A stretch of DNA of 64,000 nt, taken from the NCBI GenBank assembly GCA_030433805.1, contig JARUXA010000007.1, forward strand, positions 62,001 through 126,000, in the 5' to 3' direction. Source of the DNA: Sphingomonas sp. PsM26 (GTDB taxonomy: Bacteria > Pseudomonadota > Alphaproteobacteria > Sphingomonadales > Sphingomonadaceae). Every line of letters begins with the position of its first letter. Position 1 is the first letter of the stretch. The notes beneath the pieces were generated by a model. The model did not search any database and was not told the DNA's origin. It saw only the letters and a program-made list of their open reading frames with translations. A program made the position numbers and the translations under genes. Positions 1-8,925 of the stretch are shown one piece after another.

Positions 1-1397
1 TCTATTACGATCCGCGCGAAGAAGGGTCGGTGCTTGCAACCACAGGGGCCGGGGTGAATGTCGTTCTTCAGCCATCGGACGGCCGTCCAACGAACCGCAA
101 TTGCTTTCGCGATGACGGCGGTTATCCCATGGATCAATTCGTCGTATTCAGCTTCACGGGTGGTAGCACCGTTCCCGGTCGTGACCCCAGCCTCGATCCA
201 ACAACAGCAGACATCGCCCCTCAGCTTACGAAGAACGAGATTGCCTTCTGCCAGACCGCCGATTCCCGGCTCTACGCCGGCTTCGCGCAGAATTACCTGA
301 TGACCTATTCCCCCGCGGCATACCCGCGCTGGTTCCTGCAGGGCTTTGGGGAAATATTCGCCACGATGGTCGCTAGCGACGACCATGTGGAATACGGCCA
401 GCTCCCACCCGGTTTTTTCAAAGTCATGGAGCATTACGGCGATTATCCGGTAACGGATATCCTGAGCGGCCGCTATCTCTCGGGCGAGGGGCGGGCCTGG
501 ACCCCCTATCACGCGTGGCGGCTGGTCCATCTCCTGTATTTTTCGGACACGTTGAAGCCGCGTTTGCGGACCTATCTCGACGCCGTGGCGAACGGGGCCT
601 ACCCGGAAAGCGCCGCAAGCGCGTTGGGCAGTCCGGCCGAGCTTCAGCGCGCCGTCAACGCCTACCGGGGCCGCGCGGTGCAGGCCGAGCGGATGACCTT
701 TCCTGTCGCGCGCACCCCGGCCCCGACCGTCCGTCGCCTGACCCGGGCGGAGGCGGGTCTGATCCGGGGGCGGCTCGAGCTTGGCGCGCGGATCGATGTG
801 CCTGCCGAAGAGGGCCGCGACCGTTCGACGGCGCTTGCCCGACGCGCAGCCTGGCTCGCGCGGCTGCGCGGCAACGCGAGCCGCTTCCCCGACCTGATCG
901 AAAACCAGTTGCTGTTGGCCGAGGCCGAATGTCGCAGCGGCAATCCGCCAGACTGTCTCGCCGCCGCCGATCGGGTGATCGCACAGGCCCCGACGGACAC
1001 GCGCGCGCTTGTCTGGAAGGGCACGGCGCTTGCCGCATTGGCCGGACGCGCGCCCGCCGTCGAGCGTCAGCCGCAGCTTGAGCGAGCCAGAGGTTTCATC
1101 GCCAAAGCCAACCGCGCGGATCCGGAAGGAATCCTTCCGCTCATCGCTTATTACAACAGCTTTGCCGTTGCCGGGACGGAAGCCTCGGACCTCGCCGTAG
1201 GAGGGCTCTACAAAGTCGTGCAGTCGTCCCCCGCCGCGCCCGGTCCACGGCTGAAGCTCGGGCAAGAACTGATCGGGCGCGCGTTCAAGGACGAAGCGCG
1301 CAGCACGCTGTTGCCGGTCGCGTATGGTCCGTTCGCCACGCCGGAACAGCCAACCGCGGCCGCCTTGCTGCCGCAAACTGTGCCACGCGGTAACTAA
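1..1397 (+). CDS. Secreted peptidase-MA-like protein without HEXXH, copy 1 (5' end outside window)
   Basis: The reading frame is already open at base 3 and ends at TAA 1395-1397, so the start lies upstream. It is the tandem paralogue of the next gene; their C-terminal halves are nearly identical, also at DNA level. The segment around YPRWFLQGFGE resembles the glutamate helix that follows the zinc helix in gluzincin (DUF1570 or peptidase MA-like) proteins, but the preceding helix reads LYAGFAQNYLM where an HEXXH motif would be expected. The last 200 residues are rich in alanine and leucine helices and look like degenerate TPR-type repeats. The function is unknown. The family link is from memory of related proteins and is tentative. 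Confidence 0.75.
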   Translation, partial: YYDPREEGSVLATTGAGVNVVLQPSDGRPTNRNCFRDDGGYPMDQFVVFSFTGGSTVPGRDPSLDPTTADIAPQLTKNEIAFCQTADSRLYAGFAQNYLMTYSPAAYPRWFLQGFGEIFATMVASDDHVEYGQLPPGFFKVMEHYGDYPVTDILSGRYLSGEGRAWTPYHAWRLVHLLYFSDTLKPRLRTYLDAVANGAYPESAASALGSPAELQRAVNAYRGRAVQAERMTFPVARTPAPTVRRLTRAEAGLIRGRLELGARIDVPAEEGRDRSTALARRAAWLARLRGNASRFPDLIENQLLLAEAECRSGNPPDCLAAADRVIAQAPTDTRALVWKGTALAALAGRAPAVERQPQLERARGFIAKANRADPEGILPLIAYYNSFAVAGTEASDLAVGGLYKVVQSSPAAPGPRLKLGQELIGRAFKDEARSTLLPVAYGPFATPEQPTAAALLPQTVPRGN

Positions 1398-1530
1398 AAC
1401 CAGCTACTATACAGGCTGCGCTCCCAAGTGAATGTCGCCATCAGCCAGTCTGCAACGAGGGTATACCATTAAGGACTCGATTTTTGGCCCAATCGGGCGC
1501 TTAATGTTGCCTTGAAGGACTTTACGGAAC

Positions 1531-3294
1531 GTGGAGTTTCACAGGATGCGGTGGTGGCTTGTCATCGTCGGTATGATCTTTAGCCTCCCGGCGCACGCGC
1601 AACTGACTGCGCCGGTGAAGAATGGGGATCTGACCATCACGGTCACGGGTACCCGAATTCCCAAGACCAAAATCGAGATGAGCAACTGGCGCATGGCGGA
1701 AACGCCGCATGTCGTGGTGTTCAGCCAGGACGACGAGAAGGCTTTGCGGGATACCGCGCACAACCTCGAGAAGCTGCACTTCCTGCTGTCGGCCCTGACC
1801 GGGCGGGTGGACAAGCCCGACGAAACGATCAAGATCGCGGTGACGATGATCGGGGCTGCCGCAGAGTTCGAGCAGCTTCGGCTGACCGACCTGCGCTGGC
1901 AATATGGCCCCTTTCCGACGCCTTTCGCCAAAACCATTTACTACGACCCCCGGGAGGAGGGGCCAGTTCTCGCGGCGACGCAAGCGGGCTCGAACCTGGT
2001 CCTTCAGCCGTCCATCGGCCGTCCGTCGCGCCGGGATTGTCAAAGCGACGGCGATACGGGGTTGGTGAGCGTAAGCTTTGCGCCCACATCCAATCCCGAT
2101 GGATCGGAGAGCTGGGGCGGGATCGTTGCCCTTCTTCCGGTTAACGAGATCGCCTTCTGCCAGTCGGCCGACTCGCGCCTCTACGCAGGCTTTGCCCAGA
2201 ATTACCTGATGACCTATTTCCCCGCGGCCTACCCGCGCTGGTTTCTACAGGGGTTCGGGGAGATGTTCGCGACGATGGTCGCCGACAAGGATTTCGTCGA
2301 ATATGGCCAGCTTCCGACCGGCTTTTTCCAGGTGATGAAGCAGTACGGCGACTATCCGGTGAGGAATATCCTGGATGGCCGCTATCTCTCAGGCAAGGGA
2401 CGCATCTGGACGCCCTATCAGGCGTGGCGGCTGGTGCACTTGTTGTACTTCTCGGACACGTGGAAGCCGCGGTTGCAAAAGTACCTCAGCGCCCTGGCGG
2501 GGGGTGCGGACTTGAAAACCGCAGCCGATGCCCTGGGCAGTCCGGTCGAGCTCCAGCGCGCCGTCAACGCCTACCGGGGCCGCGCGGTGCAGGCCGAGCG
2601 GATGACCTTCCCGGTCGTGCGCGCGCCGGCCCCGACCGTCCGCCGCCTGACCCGCGCGGAGGCGGGGCTCATCCGGGGCCGGCTCGAGCTGGGCGCGCGG
2701 ATCGAAGTCCCTGCGGAGGAAGGCCGCGACCGTTCGACGGCGCTTGCCCGGCGTGCAGCCTGGCTCGCGCGGCTGCGCGGCAATGCGACCCGTTTTCCCG
2801 ACCTGATCGAAAACCAGTTGCTGCTGGCCGAAGCCGAATGCCGCAGTGACAATCCGGATCCATGTCTCGCCGCCGCCGACCGGGTGATCGCGCAGGCCCC
2901 GACCGATACGCGCGCGCTCGTGTGGAAGGGGACGGCACTTGCCGGATTGGCCGGGCGTGCGCCCGCCGGAGAGCGTCCGCTTCGGCTTGAGGAGGCCAGG
3001 CGGTTCATCGCCAGGGCCAACCGTCTGGATCCGGACGGCATTCTTCCGCTGATCGCTTATTACAACAGCTTTGCCGTCGCCGGGGCGCAAGCCTCCGACC
3101 TTGCCGTCGGTGGGCTGTACAAAGTCGTTCAGTCCTCCCCTGCCGCGCCGGGTCCACGGCTAAGGCTCGGCAAGGAACTGATCGTCCGCGATTTCAAGGA
3201 TGATGCGCGCAGCACGCTGCTGCCCGTCGCTCATGGTCCGTTCGCAACGCCCGAACAGCCGACCGCCGCCGCCTTGCTTCCGGCAACGGGCTGA
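1531..3294 (+). CDS. Secreted peptidase-MA-like protein without HEXXH, copy 2
   Basis: This 587-residue protein has a signal peptide (RWWLVIVGMIFSLPAHAQ) that predicts export. I chose GTG 1531 because AAGGA lies at 1515-1519 with good spacing; ATG 1546 is the alternative and keeps the signal peptide. Residues about 60-250 resemble a gluzincin peptidase domain. At about 215-235, where HEXXH should sit, the sequence is AGFAQ, so both zinc histidines and the catalytic glutamate appear lost, while the downstream WFLQGFGE helix is kept. A helical repeat-like region follows. The gene is 133 bp downstream of its paralogue and probably arose by tandem duplication. The biological role is unknown. Confidence 0.8.
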   Translation: MEFHRMRWWLVIVGMIFSLPAHAQLTAPVKNGDLTITVTGTRIPKTKIEMSNWRMAETPHVVVFSQDDEKALRDTAHNLEKLHFLLSALTGRVDKPDETIKIAVTMIGAAAEFEQLRLTDLRWQYGPFPTPFAKTIYYDPREEGPVLAATQAGSNLVLQPSIGRPSRRDCQSDGDTGLVSVSFAPTSNPDGSESWGGIVALLPVNEIAFCQSADSRLYAGFAQNYLMTYFPAAYPRWFLQGFGEMFATMVADKDFVEYGQLPTGFFQVMKQYGDYPVRNILDGRYLSGKGRIWTPYQAWRLVHLLYFSDTWKPRLQKYLSALAGGADLKTAADALGSPVELQRAVNAYRGRAVQAERMTFPVVRAPAPTVRRLTRAEAGLIRGRLELGARIEVPAEEGRDRSTALARRAAWLARLRGNATRFPDLIENQLLLAEAECRSDNPDPCLAAADRVIAQAPTDTRALVWKGTALAGLAGRAPAGERPLRLEEARRFIARANRLDPDGILPLIAYYNSFAVAGAQASDLAVGGLYKVVQSSPAAPGPRLRLGKELIVRDFKDDARSTLLPVAHGPFATPEQPTAAALLPATG

Positions 3295-3510
3295 GCAACC
3301 GCGGGGGCGGATGTCCTACACGGCACAAAGCCTGTACAATTGCGGCTACGCTCTTTGACAGGTCTGGCTCCCTTGCCCCGCGCGGACACCTTCCGAGAAT
3401 CACAAAGCGATTCCGCCTAACTTTCCCCTAACCTTCCGATTGCGCAGCGTGCTCAATCGGACTCGTAAGCCATGCAGTTCAACAGTTTAGCTGAGCACAC
3501 CCACCCAACC

Positions 3511-3582
3511 GTTCGTTTCGAGCGTAGTCGAGAAACCTGGCACAGCGCGTGGGGCGGTTTCTCGACTGCGCTCGAAACGAAC
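3511..3582. repeat. 27-bp intergenic inverted repeat
   Basis: Arms 3511-3537 and 3556-3582 are inverted complements over 27 bp with a single G/T-type mismatch and an 18-base loop. The core is TTCGAGCG(T/C)AGTCGAGAAA. It lies in the 329-bp gap between the paralogue pair and the convergent carboxypeptidase gene, where it may act as a REP-like element or terminator for both sides. No gene is seen in the rest of 3295-3623. Confidence 0.8.
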
Positions 3583-3623
3583 GCTGAGGGGAGAGGGGAC
3601 AATCCCCCCTCCCGACGCCGCGC

Positions 3624-4772
3624 TCAGATCTCGTCGATCATCCCCGCCAGCACGTCTAGGCATGCATGCGCCAATGCCTTTGACCGTTCGCCCGACCAGC
3701 CGAATTCGGCGTCGGGGTTCGGATCATGATCCTTGAACGGCATTTCCAGCGTCATCGACACCGCCCCGAACCGCTCCGCCACCTGGTTGGTCGACATCGA
3801 CAGGTTCGCACGCCCGGGTGCCGCCTTGTCATAGCCCTTGGCGGTCTGGAAATCAGGCGTCACCGCCTCGAGCCGCTTCCCGAAGTCGGTATATTTCGCA
3901 CCTTGCGCCTCGGTCCACGACGGGATCCCCTCGAACCCTGCAAAAAAGTTCGCCGGGATCGCCTCGTCGCCGTGGACGTCCATCGCGAAGTCCACGCCGG
4001 TCCGGTCCATCGCCGCCAGCACGCACAGCACTTCGGGGCTCTTCTCGGGCGTGGGTGTGAGCCATTCGCGGTTGAGGTTCACCCCCGCCGCGTTGGTGCG
4101 CAGATGCCCGCGGAACGACCCGTCCGGGTTCATGTTGGGCACGCAGTAGAAGGTCGCCTGCTCCAGCAGCGCGGCCACGCCCGGGGCAGCCGGGTCGGTC
4201 AGCCGTTCGAGCAGCCCCTCCATGAACCATTCGGCCATGCTCTCACCCGGATGCTGCCGCGCATAGAACCACACCGGCTTCGCCCCCGTGCCAACCGCAA
4301 GGCAATCGATCGCGCGCCCGTCCAGCGTCTGGCCCAGTTCGTGATGTGTCACCCCCGGCGCGAGCGCGATGCGCGCGACCAGATCGTCGTGGCGCTCCAT
4401 CGTATAGGGCTGGAAATAAGCGAACCACGCAAGGTCGCCGGTACCGGTCCATTCGAACTCGAGCACCCCGTCGACATAACGCGTCGGGATCATCCGCCAG
4501 TGGATCCGGTCGGTGCTGACGCGCACCTTGTAGCCCGGCCAGCCGAACGGATAGGCCGAGCCGCCGGCATTGAGGATGCGGAAGGTGCAGGCGGTGCCCT
4601 TCACGCCCGAGGCGCGGAAGTGGAACCACTGGTAGAAATCCGACTGGCGGTCATGCGCGATGTTGAGATCGATGCGGGCGGCATTGCTGCCCCCCGCTTC
4701 GATCCCGACCAGCTGGATGTTGCCGCTATCGAATGCGGCGTTGATGGCGATGGTGTTGGTGAGGGCGATCAT
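3624..4772 (-). CDS. M14 family zinc carboxypeptidase (cytosolic carboxypeptidase-like)
   Basis: This 382-residue protein has the layout of bacterial M14 carboxypeptidases of the cytosolic CCP type: an N-terminal beta-rich domain (about 1-125) followed by the catalytic domain. Visible zinc and catalytic elements are RQHPGESMAEW (H and E ligands), DVHGDEAIP (third ligand) and TLEMPF (general base glutamate). NMNPDGSFRGHLR and NREW match substrate-binding segments of the family. There is no signal peptide, so it is probably cytoplasmic. Its ATG overlaps the stop of the upstream lipoprotein gene (ATGA at 4769-4772), so the two are probably translated together. The substrate cannot be read from sequence. 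Confidence 0.9.
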   Translation of the reverse strand: MIALTNTIAINAAFDSGNIQLVGIEAGGSNAARIDLNIAHDRQSDFYQWFHFRASGVKGTACTFRILNAGGSAYPFGWPGYKVRVSTDRIHWRMIPTRYVDGVLEFEWTGTGDLAWFAYFQPYTMERHDDLVARIALAPGVTHHELGQTLDGRAIDCLAVGTGAKPVWFYARQHPGESMAEWFMEGLLERLTDPAAPGVAALLEQATFYCVPNMNPDGSFRGHLRTNAAGVNLNREWLTPTPEKSPEVLCVLAAMDRTGVDFAMDVHGDEAIPANFFAGFEGIPSWTEAQGAKYTDFGKRLEAVTPDFQTAKGYDKAAPGRANLSMSTNQVAERFGAVSMTLEMPFKDHDPNPDAEFGWSGERSKALAHACLDVLAGMIDEI

Positions 4773-5458
4773 TTCACCGTGATAGTGCGCCCCGATTCCC
4801 CGGGGAAGCCCTGGAACAGCGCCGCCGCCAATTTCCGCGCGACCGCGTCGGGCTGTGCATCGCGTGCTCGCTCGTCCGCACTGGTCTGCGCACGGCCTTC
4901 CCAGATGATCGTCTGGTCGCTGCGGCGGCGGATCTGCACCTGCATGTCGGTCAGTGCGATGGCGCGATACTTGGGTCGTCCGATCGGGAAGGAGATCCCG
5001 CCGCCGAGCCCCAGCCCGCCGCCGCGATACCCGCCGCCACCGCCGCCGCCGCCGAGGCCGACCTGCACGCCGCTGCTCTGTGGCGTGGTCTCGCGGAACT
5101 GCCGGCTATAGCCGACGACCGCGAGATATTGCGACGACATCGGCGTGCTGGCGGTCGTGAAGCCATGCCGCAGCGCCTCGTCCTGAACCGCATTCGCGTA
5201 ATTCTGGAACTCGAGCCCGGTCTCGATCGGGACACGCTGCTGTGGGTTCTGTGGCGAGGGTTCGACGCCGACGTTGGAGCCATAAGTGCCATAGCGCCCG
5301 ACCGTCCCGCGCTGCATCGGCTCGACCGCGACCGTGCCCGTTTCGAGCGGAGCGCCGAGATGGAAGCGGGTCACTTCCACCGGGCCACTCCGCGGCGTCG
5401 TTGCGCACGCTGTGAGCGAAGAGGCCGCCACCAATGCCAATCCCAAACCGATTTTCAT
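4769..5458 (-). CDS. DUF4136-like lipoprotein
   Basis: This 229-residue protein starts with a lipoprotein signal peptide ending in the lipobox LTAC (Cys18), so it is probably anchored in the outer or inner membrane. The body has the pattern of DUF4136 proteins: an N-terminal sheet, a central tract of about 20 residues very rich in glycine, and a C-terminal segment with QVQIRRRSDQTIIWEGRAQ and a final amphipathic helix. The gene is first in a two-gene unit with the M14 carboxypeptidase (4-bp overlap) and is divergent from rpmJ. No function is known for the family. Confidence 0.75.
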   Translation of the reverse strand: MKIGLGLALVAASSLTACATTPRSGPVEVTRFHLGAPLETGTVAVEPMQRGTVGRYGTYGSNVGVEPSPQNPQQRVPIETGLEFQNYANAVQDEALRHGFTTASTPMSSQYLAVVGYSRQFRETTPQSSGVQVGLGGGGGGGGYRGGGLGLGGGISFPIGRPKYRAIALTDMQVQIRRRSDQTIIWEGRAQTSADERARDAQPDAVARKLAAALFQGFPGESGRTITVK

Positions 5459-5536
5459 GCGCTTGCGCCTTTAAGAGAACTTGTTGCGATGAGGTAACGC
5501 TTCGATGCCCGGATGGGGTTCCGCGGCAACCCGATC

Positions 5537-5565
5537 TTGACTAAGCTTCCCGCGGCCCATATGCG
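5537..5565 (+). promoter_or_regulatory. Putative sigma-70-type promoter of rpmJ
   Basis: TTGACT at 5537-5542 and TATGCG at 5560-5565 are separated by 17 bases, 45 bases before the rpmJ start. The -35 is good and the -10 is weak. The region 5459-5609 separates divergent genes and should hold promoters for both. Confidence 0.4.
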
Positions 5566-5609
5566 AGCGCCTCTTTTCCACATTCCAGAATTTGCAAAGC
5601 GAATCGATC

Positions 5610-5735
5610 ATGAAGATCCGCAATTCCCTGAAGTCGCTCAAGGGTCGTCATCGCGATAACCGCGTGATCCGTCGTCGTGGGCGCACGTACGTCATCAACA
5701 AGACCAACCGTCGCTTCAAGGCGCGCCAGGGTTAA
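5610..5735 (+). CDS. rpmJ: 50S ribosomal protein bL36
   Basis: This 41-codon frame encodes a very basic protein beginning [17 protein letters not shown] and ending [12 protein letters not shown], which matches the alphaproteobacterial bL36 form. The zinc-binding cysteines of the C+ form are absent, so this is the zinc-independent type. bL36 is a small component of the large ribosomal subunit. A promoter-like element lies upstream and the HAD phosphatase gene starts 7 bases after the stop, so the two may be co-transcribed. Confidence 0.95.
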   Translation: MKIRNSLKSLKGRHRDNRVIRRRGRTYVINKTNRRFKARQG

Positions 5736-5742
5736 TCACCCG

Positions 5743-6360
5743 ATGCGTGCCCGGACGCGTGCCGTCGTCTTCGACGTCGGCAACGTCCTGTACGACTGGA
5801 ACCCGCGGTTCCTCTATGAGCGCCTGATCGATGATGATCGGGCGCTCGATGCGTTTCTGCGGGATGTCGCGACCAAGGACTGGCACTTCCAGCATGACGC
5901 TGGCCGCCCCTTCGCCGAAACCTCGGCGGAGCTTGCGGCCGCGCATCCGGATCATGCCCATCTGATCGCTGCATGGGGTCCAAGGTTCGTCGAGCAACTC
6001 GGGGGCATGCTTCCGGGGATGCACGCGCTTGTCCTCGACATCGAGGCGGCGGGGGTGCCGCTGTACGCGATCACCAACTTTTCCGCCGAGTTCTGGCCGC
6101 CGTTCCGCGATCGCGAGGCGGAGCTGTTCGATCGCTTTGCCGATATCGTGGTGTCCGGCGACGAGTTGCTGACCAAGCCCGATGCCGCAATCTATCGCCT
6201 TGCGCTTGATCGGTTCGGGCTGGCGGCAGAGGACGCATTGTTCGTCGATGATCGCGAAGACAATGTCGCCGGTGCGCAAAGCGTCGGTATGCCCGCTGTG
6301 CTGTTCACCGATGCCGAGACGCTACGCGCCGATCTGGTGAACTACGGAATTCTCAGTTGA
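5743..6360 (+). CDS. HAD superfamily hydrolase (YihX-like)
   Basis: This 205-residue protein carries the HAD motifs: FDVGNVLYD at the N-terminus (nucleophile aspartate), AITNFSAEF (motif II), a lysine in LLTKPDAAIY (motif III) and FVDDREDNVAGA (motif IV acidic pair). The motif I form D-x-G-N-V is that of YihX-type sugar-phosphate phosphatases rather than DxDxT enzymes. Length and a helical cap of about 70 residues fit. I chose ATG 5743; an in-frame GTG-type start at 5677 would lie inside rpmJ. The substrate is not determinable; a small phosphorylated metabolite is likely. Confidence 0.85.
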   Translation: MRARTRAVVFDVGNVLYDWNPRFLYERLIDDDRALDAFLRDVATKDWHFQHDAGRPFAETSAELAAAHPDHAHLIAAWGPRFVEQLGGMLPGMHALVLDIEAAGVPLYAITNFSAEFWPPFRDREAELFDRFADIVVSGDELLTKPDAAIYRLALDRFGLAAEDALFVDDREDNVAGAQSVGMPAVLFTDAETLRADLVNYGILS

Positions 6361-6477
6361 TCTGAAACGTCGTGCTCCTGCGCAGGCAGGAGCCCAGGGT
6401 CACAGGCGTGGCGCTTCGAAACTCTGAACTCCTGTCCGCGCACGAACACGAGCGCAGCACGTAAGCGCGCCAGGGTG

Positions 6478-6501
6478 AACCCCGGGACAAAGCCCGGGGT
6501 T
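6478..6501. terminator. Perfect 9-bp hairpin between convergent genes
   Basis: AACCCCGGG (6478-6486) and CCCGGGGTT (6493-6501) form a perfect stem with a six-base loop. It sits between the ends of the HAD gene and pyruvate kinase, so it could end transcription in both directions. No clear T-run is present. Confidence 0.5.
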
Positions 6502-6508
6502 ACCGAAA

Positions 6509-7963
6509 TCAGCCGTAATCCTTCAGCTCATCGCCGACGATCCGCACGACGTGGAGCACGTTGGTCGATCCCGGCGTCTTGAACGGGACGCCCGCGATGA
6601 TGATCAGGCGGTCACCGGCCTTGGCGATCCGGTGGCGCAGCGCCATGCGCTTGGCCTTGGCGACCATCGCCTCGAACGAATCGACGTCCTTGGTGTGGAC
6701 CGCATAGGCGCCCCACAGCAGCCCTGCACGGCGTGCAGTCTCGATATTGGGGGTCAGCACCATCAGCGGCACACCCGGCCGCTCGCGCGCCACACGACGC
6801 GCGGTCGAACCCGAGGCGGTGAAGCAGATGATCGCCGCGGCATCGACGGTATGCGCGATGTTCTTGGCGGCTTCCGACAAGGCGTCCGCCGTGGTCGGGT
6901 CCGAATGGATCTGCGTGAAATGAATCCGGTCGCCATGCGTCGGGTCCTTTTCGACCGCTTCGCCGATCGCATTCATCATCGCGACCGATTCGGTCGGCCA
7001 TGCGCCCGCGGCACTTTCCGCCGACAGCATGATCGCATCCGCACCGTCATAGATCGCGGTCGCGACGTCGGACACTTCGGCGCGAGTCGGCGAGGGCGAC
7101 GAAATCATCGATTCGAGCATCTGCGTCGCGACCACCACCGGACGGCCGAGCCGGCGCGAGACTTCGATGATTCGCTTCTGCAGCGGCGGGACGCTTTCCG
7201 GCGGCAGTTCGACGCCGAGATCGCCGCGCGCGACCATCACGCCGTCACACGCCTCGACGATTTCCTCGAGCCGATCGATCGCCGAGGGCTTCTCGATCTT
7301 GGCAAGCAGCGCGGTCTTGCCGCCGATCAGCTTGCGCGCCTCGGCCAGATCCTCGGGCCGCTGGACAAAGGAGAGTGCGATCCAGTCGACACCCTGATCG
7401 ACCGCGAAGGCGAGGTCGCTGCGATCCTTCTCGGTCAGCGCGGCCATCGGCAGCACGACGTCGGGGACGTTGAGCCCCTTGTTGTTCGACAGCGCGCCAC
7501 CGACGATAACGTCGGTGACGATCGTCGTCTCGGTGTGGCTGGTCACGCGCAGCACGAGCTTGCCGTCGTCGAGCAGCAGCCGCGCACCCGGCTCGATCGC
7601 CTCGAAGATCTCGCGGTGCGGCAGTTCGACGCGAGTCGCATCGCCGGGGGTCGAATCGCGGTCGAGCGTGAAGCTGCTGCCGGTGACGAGTTCGACGCGT
7701 CCGCCTTCGAACTTGCCGACGCGCAGTTTCGGCCCCTGCAGATCCGCCAGGATCGTCGAGGGCCGGTTGTAGGTCTTCTCGAGCGCGCGGATCGCCTGGA
7801 TCACCGCGACCTTCGACTGCTGGTCGCCGTGGCTCATGTTGACGCGGAAGGCGTCGGCGCCCGCCTCGAACAGCGTGGCGATCATTTCGGGGGAATTGCT
7901 TGCGGGACCGAGCGTCGCGAGAATGCGGACTTTGCGCGCGCGGGGGCTGATGGCCTTTGTCAT
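6509..7963 (-). CDS. pyk: Pyruvate kinase
   Basis: This 484-residue protein, full length for the family, catalyses phosphoenolpyruvate + ADP to pyruvate + ATP, the last step of glycolysis or the Entner-Doudoroff route. Features seen are the N-terminal RILATLGPAS, ADLQGPKLRVG, the active-site segment LLAKIEKPSAI with its catalytic lysine, MVARGDLGVE and the substrate loop MLESMISSPSPTRAEVSDVA. The C-terminal regulatory domain is present. The gene is monocistronic as far as visible, divergent from the DUF1244 gene and convergent with the HAD gene. Confidence 0.97.
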   Translation of the reverse strand: MTKAISPRARKVRILATLGPASNSPEMIATLFEAGADAFRVNMSHGDQQSKVAVIQAIRALEKTYNRPSTILADLQGPKLRVGKFEGGRVELVTGSSFTLDRDSTPGDATRVELPHREIFEAIEPGARLLLDDGKLVLRVTSHTETTIVTDVIVGGALSNNKGLNVPDVVLPMAALTEKDRSDLAFAVDQGVDWIALSFVQRPEDLAEARKLIGGKTALLAKIEKPSAIDRLEEIVEACDGVMVARGDLGVELPPESVPPLQKRIIEVSRRLGRPVVVATQMLESMISSPSPTRAEVSDVATAIYDGADAIMLSAESAAGAWPTESVAMMNAIGEAVEKDPTHGDRIHFTQIHSDPTTADALSEAAKNIAHTVDAAAIICFTASGSTARRVARERPGVPLMVLTPNIETARRAGLLWGAYAVHTKDVDSFEAMVAKAKRMALRHRIAKAGDRLIIIAGVPFKTPGSTNVLHVVRIVGDELKDYG

Positions 7964-8045
7964 GGAATGTCCTTGCCCTGGGGAGTGGCGTTGCGCGTGC
8001 CGCTCTAACCCCTATCTCCGCACGATCAACCTTTGGAGCGCATCG

Positions 8046-8342
8046 ATGACCGATTTGAATGACCTAGACGATTCGGTGGCGGCCGATGCGTTCCGCCGGC
8101 TTGTACGGCATCTGCGCCACCGCGACGATGCTCAGAACGTCGACCTGATGGGTCTGGCCGGCTTCTGTCGCAACTGCCTGTCGGATTGGGTGCAGGAAGC
8201 ATCGCACGGCACGCTCGACAAGGATGCAGCACGCGAGACGATCTACGGCATGCCGTATTCCCAGTGGAAGACGCATCACCAGGGCGACGCGACGCCTGAG
8301 CAATTGCAGCGGATGAAGGACAGCGTCGCCAAGAATGCATGA
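8046..8342 (+). CDS. DUF1244 domain-containing protein
   Basis: This small protein of 98 residues has the DUF1244 signature: RRLVRHLRHRDDAQNVDLMG, then GFCRNCLSDW with two cysteines, and YGMPYSQWK near the end. The family is widespread in Alphaproteobacteria and of unknown function. The FCRNC pair could bind metal, but that is not shown. The gene lies 82 bases after the pyk start, on the opposite strand. Confidence 0.9.
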   Translation: MTDLNDLDDSVAADAFRRLVRHLRHRDDAQNVDLMGLAGFCRNCLSDWVQEASHGTLDKDAARETIYGMPYSQWKTHHQGDATPEQLQRMKDSVAKNA

Positions 8343-8548
8343 GCCGTGGCGGGCTAGGGGGGTGACGCGGGGCGCGCGGATGGGTAAGGCCCGCGTCCAC
8401 CGCCATTCGCCCTGAACCGCCACCGAGCGTGTCGATCCGGCGTATCGCCAAGCGCCCGCTTCTCCGCGTGTCGCCTCCGATACGCCCAGACGCCGCCCGG
8501 CCCCTGTTCGGGACGGATGGTCCACGATCTGTTTGCAGGGGACTTTTC

Positions 8549-8788
8549 ATGAGCGAGACCATCGCCGCCGACCAGCTACGCCTTCTCATCGAGCGCATCG
8601 AGCGTCTCGAGGAAGAGAAAAAGGGCATCGCGGACGACATCAAGGACGTCTACGGCGAAGCCAAGTCGACCGGGTTCGACGTCAAGACGATCCGCACCAT
8701 CGTGCGCCTGCGCAAGATGGAAAAGCATCACCGCGACGAGGCGGAAATGCTGCTCGAGACCTACAAGCAGGCGCTCGGCCTGGCGTAA
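8549..8788 (+). CDS. DUF2312 domain-containing protein
   Basis: This highly charged helical protein of 79 residues contains the DUF2312 core: an N-terminal coiled coil ([19 protein letters not shown]), then [17 protein letters not shown] and [16 protein letters not shown]. The family is almost confined to Alphaproteobacteria, and proteins like it (GapR) bind AT-rich overtwisted DNA. ATG 8549 gives the usual length. It probably acts as a nucleoid-associated factor by analogy with GapR, though this is inferred from family resemblance. Confidence 0.85.
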   Translation: MSETIAADQLRLLIERIERLEEEKKGIADDIKDVYGEAKSTGFDVKTIRTIVRLRKMEKHHRDEAEMLLETYKQALGLA

Positions 8789-8812
8789 GCGCCGACCGAC
8801 CTACACTCTTGC

Positions 8813-8903
8813 CGTCATGCCGGACTTGTTCCAGCATCCACTCCGCCCCGGACGGTATGCGACGGGGCAGAAGACGGATCCCGGCCCAGCCGCCGGGATG
8901 ACG
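8813..8903. repeat. Intergenic palindromic repeat with CGTCATGCCGG-type arms
   Basis: The arms at 8813-8823 and 8893-8903 (CGTCATGCCGG against CCGGGATGACG) pair with one mismatch and enclose about 70 bases. A related half-copy occurs at about 9887-9911. The layout matches dispersed intergenic repeats found in many alphaproteobacterial genomes. It separates the DUF2312 gene from the YebC gene. Confidence 0.6.
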
Positions 8904-8925
8904 CGCAGGCAAAGCAGAGAGACCC

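Noticed and set aside
5677..5742. Earlier start for the HAD phosphatase
   Set aside because: It would lie inside rpmJ and add residues unrelated to the family; ATG 5743 precedes the motif I strand directly.
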